Shown one piece after another: positions 8,597-21,401 of a stretch of DNA of 21,401 bases. Source of the DNA: Intoshia linei (lineage: Eukaryota; Orthonectida; Rhopaluridae). Positions within the stretch are counted from its first letter, which is position 1. Each line of letters begins with the position of its first letter. The notes beneath the pieces were generated by a model. The model was not told where the DNA came from. It saw only the letters and a list, made by a program, of their open reading frames with translations, and searched no databases. The stretch covers positions 1 through 21,401 of the forward strand of contig LWCA01000648.1 in NCBI GenBank assembly GCA_001642005.1, in the 5' to 3' direction. Made by a program: the position numbers and the translations under genes.

Positions 8597-11500
8597 ATGG
8601 ACGAAAATAATAATTTATGTTTGATCAAACCCTGTCGATACTATGATGCTGAATATTCTGAATGTAAAAGTAATATTAATTAAAGTAAACCTAATAAGAA
8701 ATGTAGCATTTAAATTTTTTAGAATAATGAAATTTAGAACCATCTTCGTAATTTACAATTAGACATGGTAGTGTTTCTCAGCCAGCTCACTCCACAATTA
8801 TATAATTGGACCCATTTAAGAATTTATATAAAAAAATATTAATGACAATACTTGGATTCCCTTGGCAGTGTTTTTCCATCTTTTTTCTATTGGGTGGACT
8901 TGGAAGCAATTAAAAACATTTGGCACACTAGTATATAACAAAATAGTAAAAGTTATATATTTGTTTGGTGCATACTGAAAATCTTTACTATAGTTTAACA
9001 TTTTGCAAGGAAAAGCTACAAATTAAGAAAAAAAGTTGTTTTGATATGAAAAACTGATTAAATTGTAGAGCTCGTTTTCAATTTTTCGCTTGCCACACAT
9101 AAAATGTCCTAGAGCGCACCGTTTTGAGAAACATTGTCTTAAGGGTATAGGATCTTGGTATTTCTAAATATCATTTGATCAAATCAATAGAAAAATGTAA
9201 TTATCTACAAAATGTACAAAAATTTGAATTTGCTTCTATGAATTTAAATGTACTAGTAATGGTATTCGAAAATCGATACAAAAAATCTCAAAATTGTATT
9301 TTTCGGGTTGATTGGAATTTGTTATTTTACATTTTATTTTTGGAATTCATTTCTCGTCTTTTATTTCGCTAAAATCATATCATTCCCAACTTTGTCGAAC
9401 TTTTACAAATTAACATAGTACATGTACTATCTTGTAACAGCTGACTTTAGTCTTATCTTTAATTATACATACATTAGTTTTGCAATAAAATAATATCAAT
9501 GTCACATAAATAATTAAAAATGGAGTGAAAAATATTGCATCCAAAACAATTATGTTTTAATTTTTGTAATCAATATTCTCTTAACTAATATAATTTATTA
9601 GGCATCAACGGTAAATTTATGCATGAATACATTTATGGACAAAGAACATACAAATGTAGCATATTTTTGAATTTTTATAAACAATGCATCAAATTTCAAC
9701 AAACTAAAAACGAACAAGATGCAACAGGTATTTAAATTTGTAGAGTGATACTTTTACATCTTGTGGAAAATTTTTTTAAATTAAAAAATTAAATCATTTT
9801 TTTAAGTCAAAAAATTAAATTTGAATACTACATTGTATCACGCATTTTGTAATTATGTTTAATCTTGCAATCTTTTTTGTACATTTTGACAATTATGTAT
9901 TGATAACCATCATTTATTTCTGTCTTATATTGACAGTACAGTATTGTAGTAAAAAGTAATGTTTGATTTTATTAAAATCTAGTTATTAGTTCGAACAGTT
10001 ATACATTGTGGTTAAATTTAAACGTTTTTCAATGTATTTATATTTATCCCAATTATTTGTATTTTTTTAAATCAATTTTATATCAATAATTAACGGAATC
10101 AGCACTTTAGAAACATATTTCAGATGAATTCTATAACATTGCAAAACATTGGGGGTCTTACTAAATTAATTAATTCAGTGAATTACAATGAATTACAGTA
10201 AATCTTAGTGAATCACAGTAAAAATTTTTCTGAATCAGTCATTTTGGCATTTCAGTCATTATGAAAATTTTTCTTTTATTTTAAATTTTTTCAATATTTA
10301 TCATTCAAAAATCCAATTTTCCTTTGATATTGTTCAATTTCATTACTGAATATTAATAATACTTGATAATATATTAAAAAAATTTTTTTACCCGGAATAT
10401 GTAGATTTTATAGGTTAAAATTTTGTATTTATATGTATAAATCAACTGGAATAATCTGTATCAGAAAACTCTTTTTTTTTTTTTAATTGTACGACCGTTA
10501 ATTATTTCAAATTTTTTGTTTTAATAAAATTGTTTCGAAATAAAAAAAAATGAATATTAAAGTGCTTTTTTGACCATGAAGGAGTCGCTTATTCAGATTG
10601 AAATTTTTTGTGTGGGTTAACAGGATACAACTGTACCATCTGTAAATTTTTTAAATTCTAGGACTGTTTTTATTTTAAAAAAAAAATGTAATCTGGGTTT
10701 TTGACCGTGAAAATTACCTTTTTTCAGGTTACTATTTATGACAATGCTTATGAACAGGGCTGTATTGAATTTCTGATGTCAGCGACGTTGGCTGGTAACA
10801 GCAACAGCGGCTGCTGTACCGGTATAGCAAGGCTGTTTTTCCAGCATAAAATTTCATATATTACATTGAATTTTAGCAGATGTAAAATGAAAATATCACT
10901 AAAACCTTGTCAACCGTTTATTGTCTATACAAGAAGCGATAAGATTTAGAAAAAAATTTCTATGAAATATACGTGAAATTTGCTAATTAACAATTATTCA
11001 TTTATAAAAAAATCATAGGTTCATTAATAAGTTTTAATTGTATGTACTTAAATTTTTTTTTAGTAAATAATATGTCGTTAATCAAATGAAAATCTAGGAA
11101 TAATACGCAATTTAAAACAATTTTGGGTTTACCCCTCAAACATTAGTATAAGTAATTTTTTATTAAATTAATTCTATTTTTCAAAATGTGTCATCACTTT
11201 GTAAGTTTTTTTTCTTTGGCAGACAAAAATAAATTAAATATTAACATTATATATATTCTTCCATATATCTTATATATAAAGAATCATACAATGTTGATTC
11301 AAATGGGCTGTTTCTAACATTTGAGTGAATATTTCTGTGTTGTGAAAAACATCTTTCTATAGCCGCTTAACTGAATACATATATTTTAGTTTTATTTTGC
11401 ATAGATTACATATTCACAATTTATTTTTTCAAAGTAATTTAACAAACATTTTGAAACTTGAACGATATATATTCACTTTAAATTAAACAGATTTATAACA

Positions 11501-12811
11501 AAATCAAATTCTAAAATAAACGATTTTGATTGTAAAATATTGCTGTACTTTTTGCTGCATGCAACACAGCAATGCTTTGTTGGAAAAATGTACAGCACTT
11601 GCTGTATGGACAGCAAAATACAACATTGCTGTTACCACCCCTGCTTATGAATTTAAAAACCATTCCAGAATTTATGTTGTATAAAATTCTAAGACTTTCT
11701 TAATTTTTAGAAAAAAGAGTAATTTGGTGTTTTGGCTGTGAAGATATAAGATTTTAAAAATTATCATAATATTGATGAATTAAAAAAATTTATTACAATG
11801 TATATTTTTTTATAATTCTAGGACGGATTTAAATTTAAGAACAAATTATATTATATTTTATCCTTGAAGAACTTAATTTGAAGTTAAAATTTACGATAAA
11901 ACGTCCCTCGAAAAACTATTATAAGAATATGGAACTTGTAAAACTTGACTCCCCTTACGTTCTTAAATAAAATTGAACAAATAAACAGAAATACATTTTA
12001 GAACCATTTTACTTTATATAAGTAAGGATTAATTACAGAGTAAAATTGTTTATCTACATTAATGTAATTAAATTAAATTAAAATAACATATTAATGTCAA
12101 GATTATGGTATCATAAAATATAGTGACATATAAATAATCCCTATTCGATATCTAGTCAGTAGTATAGTAGAATTTTTAAAATAGAGAGAATCGACTGTAT
12201 CAGTTTTAAAGTTATAAAAATAATAATTTAATTAAATTTTCATAATTTTGATATTTTCTAATTTTTGGATTATTAAACTCAATTGTAGTACAAATGATCC
12301 CATTGATATTGTTTGATTTAGTCTTATTAACTCAACGTGACATTATGCAGGGAAATTTCTAATAAAACTCTTTAAAAATGGAATGTATTAGTAAATGTCC
12401 CAATGGGTTAAAATTAATTAGCAATAAGTCAACTGAAAGATGTTTTTAGAGATTAGAAATATGGCATGATTAAGTGCATTCATTCAAACATAAACATCGC
12501 CCCAGGATATACGTACAATATCAGTCCCAGTTTACGCAATTTACTGTTTTTCACTATTATTGAATAATTATAATATTTTTGGGTTTAAATAAATATTAAC
12601 CCTTCTTCAAAATCTAATCTTTCTCTGGCGTTATTAATTTTTTTAAAATTTTGTAAAAACCTTGTGCTATTTTTACTCATTATTACAGAATAGAATACAA
12701 TACAATTAATTTATTGTTAAAGATAATTTAGATTTACTAGAATTTGAAAAGAAAAACTTACAACAGAGACTGGCATCAATCAAAAACAACAATGTATGGC
12801 AATACACATAA
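8597..12811 (+). CDS. C22orf39: C22orf39-like (UPF0545) twin CX9C protein, three exons across 4.2 kb
   Basis: Proposed exons are 8597-8669, 9602-9727 and 12723-12811, summing to 288 bases and 95 residues. Exon 1 gives KPCRYYDAEYSECK, exon 2 gives INGKFMHEYIYGQ then CSIFLNFYKQC, and exon 3 gives EFEKKNLQQRLASIKNN and VWQY before TAA. Both cysteine pairs have exactly nine residues between them, a twin CX9C (CHCH-like) motif. The order C-x9-C, (K/R)F-H-x-Y-x-x-G, C-x9-C, then a charged helix ending near VW is that of the C22orf39 family, called a synaptic-plasticity regulator (PANTS) in vertebrates. Joins are phase 1 and GT-AG; the first rebuilds the Ser of CKSI. The introns are 932 and 2995 bases and full of mobile elements, so coding is under 7 per cent of the span. 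The protein ends sooner than human forms, lacking the PPxDW tail. Confidence 0.8.
8769..9136 (+). mobile_element. Non-autonomous hAT-like element in C22orf39 intron 1
   Basis: The left end reads TAGTGTTTCTCAGCC (8769 on) and the right end reads TTGAGAAACATTG (to 9136), which inverted is CAATGTTTCTCAA. These are imperfect inverted termini of the familiar hAT type CAGTGTTTCTCAA. Next to the right end, inverted, comes GGTGCGCTCTAGGACATTTT, also typical of such elements. The candidate 8-base flanks (AGACATGG and TCTTAAGG) do not match, so the copy is old or one boundary is misplaced. It has no transposase. Confidence 0.55.
10172..10220 (+). repeat. Short tandem repeat with a 10-base period
   Basis: Five consecutive decamers of the pattern AATTACAGTA/G with substitutions occupy 10172-10220: AATTCAGTG, AATTACAATG, AATTACAGTA, AATCTTAGTG and AATCACAGTA. 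It lies in intron 2 of the C22orf39-like gene. Confidence 0.7.
10380..12027 (+). repeat. Interspersed repeat family, copy B, split by a hAT insertion
   Basis: The sequence aligns by eye with copies A and C: AATTTTTTGTTTTAATAAAA near 10510, marker phrases GACCATGAA at 10572, GACCGTGAA at 10703 and GGCTGTGAA at 11734, and the terminal TTTATATAAGTAAG at about 12013-12026. Removing the 889-base hAT element and one 8-base target copy brings the third marker to a spacing of 134 from the second, restoring the family's ~130-base period. The left boundary is approximate. The whole element lies inside intron 2 of the C22orf39-like gene. Confidence 0.65.
10755..11643 (+). mobile_element. Non-autonomous hAT transposon, 889 bases, with intact 8-base target duplication
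   Basis: The element starts CAGGGCTGT and ends CACCCCTG, so its two ends read CAGGGCTG and CAGGGGTG inwards. The CAGGG start and 8-base duplication are hAT hallmarks. Direct copies of CTTATGAA flank it at 10747-10754 and 11644-11651. Inside each end lies TGGTAACAGCAA (10793-10804) and its inverse (11626-11637), 38 and 6 bases from the respective tips, so the termini are related but the left has an extra ~32 bases. GCTGT/ACAGC pentamers are concentrated in both ends, as expected of subterminal transposase-binding motifs. No long reading frame is present. Copy A of the host repeat shows the unoccupied site at about 2608-2635. Confidence 0.85.
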
Positions 12812-13199
12812 GTTTACATTTTTAATACACTTGAAACATGAAACCTAATATGTTTATCCTAGGAAGACTATTAAATTATTAAACCATTTGTAAACTGACT
12901 AATGTGGTAAATTCCATTGTAACCTTATAAAACAAAAGATTAAATTGCCATTGACTGACAAAATTAATTTCTGTGTATTTAGCATCGTAATTTAATATTT
13001 AAAGGTCATAGAAACGTTGATTTCAATTGTTTATAAATCAACTAAAACTAAAACTCAATAAAGTCCAATGTTACATTTAAAGATCTCATTTCGCGCTTTT
13101 TTGTCAATAATTGAAAAATAATTAATAAATTAATTTGCAAATGTTAACTAATAATCTACTTACTAAAACTACATTACACTGCTTGTAAAACTGGAACAA
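12812..13199. other. C22orf39-like 3' region and ABL 5' region
   Basis: AT-rich sequence with no recognised gene. The only nearby AATAAA after the C22orf39-like stop is at 13057-13062. An in-frame TAA at 13164-13166 precedes the ABL start and supports that start. No promoter element was identified with confidence. Confidence 0.4.
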
Positions 13200-18524
<5,325 letters not shown>

Positions 18525-18539
18525 TTGTATATTTTATCT

Positions 18540-18567
18540 AATAAATGTACATTGCGTAGTTTTTATT
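18540..18567. terminator. Facing poly(A) signals of ABL and PDE6D
   Basis: The ABL stop (18522-18524) and PDE6D stop (18583-18581) are 56 bases apart. AATAAA on the plus strand is at 18540-18545, and AATAAA on the minus strand is at 18567-18562. Cleavage normally occurs 10-30 bases past the hexamer, so each transcript would end inside or very near the other gene's 3' end. Confidence 0.6.
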
Positions 18568-18580
18568 TTATCATATATAA

Positions 18581-19722
<1,142 letters not shown>

Positions 19723-20179
19723 GAAGTAAAGTGATAATTAAGAATGCAAAAAGTTCATAATGTATTGGAATTATCGACAAATAGTAAAATTAACATTTGT
19801 ATCAAAAAAGTAGTCGAGGAAACTACTTTTATCAATGTTACTTTCGTTGTGATATATGCTCCAATTTATTTAAAATGGTTGCTATTATTATTTTACAGGT
19901 CATAATTGTTTGAATTAAACTTCTCTTTTAAGAAATGAGATTATCATTTAGTATATTTCAATAATTTAAAAAAACGTTGAATTTTGGTCTACGATGAGTG
20001 CGTCAAGAATAGTTAATAATTTATCAAATAATGTATCGAAAATCAATTAATTAACCCAATTATTATAATCAATATTCTAAATAGGATGCAATGCAAACCT
20101 ACAATCATAATTATAATACAAAATTTTTAATTTTCATTAATTCTCTTTCAGTTTAATTTTAATTGAGTCAGACATGTCG

Positions 20180-20200
20180 TTAGTGAGGAAAGCTCACTAA
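20180..20200. other. Perfect 8-base-pair hairpin
   Basis: TTAGTGAG (20180-20187) pairs perfectly with CTCACTAA (20193-20200) across the 5-base loop GAAAG. There is no U-tract or gene context to assign a role. It could be a transcribed structure, an element end or chance. Confidence 0.6.
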
Positions 20201-20512
20201 GCATTATTAAAATTATCATTTATATTAGAAATTATGCTCGAGTATATTTTAAAATTATATTTATGCAAAATTTAAACTATAAATATATCAGTATTTTTAG
20301 CTATTTAATTAATTCAGTTTTTTTTTAAATTTGCAGCTTTTCTTCCCAAAATATAATACTATAATAAAAAGTTTCAATAATCATTCAACAAATATAAAGT
20401 TTTTATTATTTTCTTTATGCTTTTCAATGTTATTTATTAAGTGCGACTAGGAAAAAAAATAGGTTGAAGAAAACAGAAGTAGTCCAGAGGTCTCTTAAAT
20501 TTAAATTTAAAG

Positions 20513-20580
20513 CAGTGGTTCCCAAAAAAGGTCAATAAATCCTTTGAGTCCAAAACTATATTCCTGGTCTGTGATATTCA
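20513..20580 (+). mobile_element. hAT-like element end
   Basis: CAGTGGTTCCCAAAAAAGG is the well-known terminus of many hAT miniature elements. A weak inverted partner, TTAAACCACTA, ends at 20747, which would give a 235-base element. The candidate 8-base flanks do not match, so only the left end is claimed. Confidence 0.45.
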
Positions 20581-20824
20581 AACCAAAATTGGATGAAAAT
20601 TAAATGACAAGTGAAAATAACCGATTTGCATCTTTAGGTTACATAATAATAGTGAGATTGGCAAACATAGCAAGAAGTGTGACACCGCAAAAATGCAATG
20701 TTTTATTAATAATGCATTTTTTCATGAATAATTTCATTAAACCACTATTATTTCTCCCGATACCATCAGTATATAAACTATCAAAATGCACCATATTTTT
20801 AAAATTGAAATGACGCAAAAATAT

Positions 20825-20830
20825 TTTAAT
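20825..20830 (-). terminator. HSP70 candidate poly(A) signal ATTAAA
   Basis: On the minus strand ATTAAA, the commonest variant of AATAAA, starts 19 bases after the HSP70 stop. The AT-rich surroundings limit its weight. Confidence 0.4.
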
Positions 20831-20848
20831 AAATATAAATGTAATAAT

Positions 20849-21097
20849 TTAATCGACTTCTTCAATCGTTGGTCCAGAAGCTCCAGCTCCAGCTGCATCA
20901 GACATACCAGCACCATTGGCAGCAGCGCCTCCCATTCCACCGGGCATATTAAAACCTCCAGGCATACCACCGGGCATTCCTCCTGGCATACCGCCGGGCA
21001 TTCCACCACCAGCTCCACCATATAATTTGCTAACAATTGGATTATAAATATCTTCCAATGCTTTCTTGTGACGGTCGTAAACTTCTTTGGTTTCATT
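20849..21097 (-). CDS. HSPA8: Cytosolic HSP70 (HSC70-type), last exon, partial
   Basis: HSP70s are ATP-driven chaperones of cytosol and nucleus. This last exon encodes 82 residues plus TAA (20851-20849). It begins at an acceptor TTTTAG and reads [20 protein letters not shown], matching the helical lid of the substrate-binding domain (human 'KELEKVCNPIITKLY'), then IVSKLYGG, then about five GGMP tetrapeptide repeats and an Ala/Gly stretch. It ends GPTIEEVD, the terminal EEVD that docks TPR co-chaperones such as CHIP and HOP and marks cytosolic rather than ER or mitochondrial forms. The ATPase domain and the rest of the protein lie beyond the right window edge. The upstream intron is at least 304 bases and contains a tandem duplication. 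ATTAAA at 20830-20825, 19 bases past the stop, is the likely poly(A) signal. Confidence 0.95.
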   Translation of the reverse strand, partial: NETKEVYDRHKKALEDIYNPIVSKLYGGAGGGMPGGMPGGMPGGMPGGFNMPGGMGGAAANGAGMSDAAGAGASGPTIEEVD

Positions 21098-21212
21098 CTA
21101 AAATTCATTATAAATACTTATTATTTTGTGAATATAATCACAAATATATTCTCATCAATAAAAAGTGTGTAAAACATTGAATTTCATTAGACAGTTAATC
21201 AATCACAAAAAT

Positions 21213-21376
21213 AAATCAGACTTCTAATGTGGTATTAACTTTCATAGCAAAAAGCTCAAATTAAACCGCGAAATTATTAATCATTACAAAAAATTAAATC
21301 AGACTTTCAAGGAGGTATTTACCATTCATAGCAAACAGCTCAAATTAAACCGCGAAATGGTTAATCATCACAAAAA
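21213..21376. repeat. 83-base tandem duplication in the HSP70 intron
   Basis: Two units start at AAATCAGACTT (21213 and 21296) and run through CATAGCAAA, AGCTCAAATTAAACCGCGAAA and TTAATCAT.ACAAAAA with scattered mismatches. Part of a third unit (TTAATCAATCACAAAAA, 21195-21211) precedes them. The sequence shows no HSP70-like coding, so it is treated as intronic. Confidence 0.75.
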
Positions 21377-21401
21377 TGTTAAAATTAATAAAAATAAAAT
21401 A

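Larger units (their letters stand above)
19723..20848. other. Intergenic DNA between PDE6D and HSP70
   Basis: It holds the PDE6D promoter side and the HSP70 3' flank. No gene was recognised; an 18-codon plus-strand frame at 19994 has no family signal. Two short hairpins occur: AAGTAGT/ACTACTT at about 19808-19828 and TTAGTGAG/CTCACTAA at 20180-20200. A hAT-like end begins at 20513. Confidence 0.45.

Noticed and set aside
10701-10949. 82-codon plus-strand open frame
   Set aside because: It crosses the left boundary of the hAT element and the host repeat, starts outside the element and has no recognisable motif.
19980-20190. Small minus-strand peptides (one starting MSDS) as a possible PDE6D first exon
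   Set aside because: They lack a suitable donor site, while the exon at 19722-19688 joins exactly into FKLNWMNLRD with an in-frame stop just upstream.
20786-21025. Ser/Thr/His-rich open frame on the plus strand
   Set aside because: It is the antisense reading of the GGMP repeats of HSP70.

Overview
The window is nuclear DNA of an AT-rich animal. All supported genes are spliced at GT-AG introns, most only 34-62 bases long, and the proteins are metazoan: an ABL-type kinase with SH3, SH2, kinase and a likely actin-binding tail, a PDE6D prenyl-binding protein, a C22orf39-type twin CX9C protein, and a cytosolic HSP70 with GGMP repeats and the EEVD end. Tiny introns, low GC and GGMP repeats would fit a compact lophotrochozoan (flatworm- or orthonectid-like), but the species cannot be fixed from this sequence.

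Layout from left to right. 1-312: decayed LTR-retrotransposon integrase. 313-3377: AT-rich DNA with copy A of a repeat family. 3378-4727 (+): last exon of an orphan multi-pass membrane protein. 4728-5945: a repeat fragment and a pogo-like transposon end. 5946-7298 (-): RPS4 in six exons, complete at 263 residues. 7455-8300 (+): short NKAP-like protein in seven exons, divergent from RPS4 across 156 bases. 8597-12811 (+): C22orf39-like protein, only 95 residues, whose two long introns carry a hAT-like element and copy B of the repeat family, itself split by an 889-base hAT element with an intact 8-base target duplication. 13200-18524 (+): ABL-type tyrosine kinase in six exons, 1159 residues, with copy C of the repeat in its one long intron. 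18581-19722 (-): PDE6D in five exons, tail to tail with ABL. 20849-21097 (-): last exon of a cytosolic HSP70, cut off by the window edge.

The genes do not form a pathway. They are housekeeping or signalling genes: a ribosomal subunit protein, a splicing/transcription factor, a CX9C protein, a cytoskeletal kinase, a lipid-cargo carrier and a chaperone. The notable biology is architectural: micro-introns beside a few long introns swollen by transposons, an interspersed inverted-terminal repeat built from ~130-base subunits, and a tandemly copied splice acceptor in RPS4. Exon joins were made by eye from GT/AG sites, reading phase and remembered protein families. Every joined frame sums to a multiple of three, but none has been checked against RNA.
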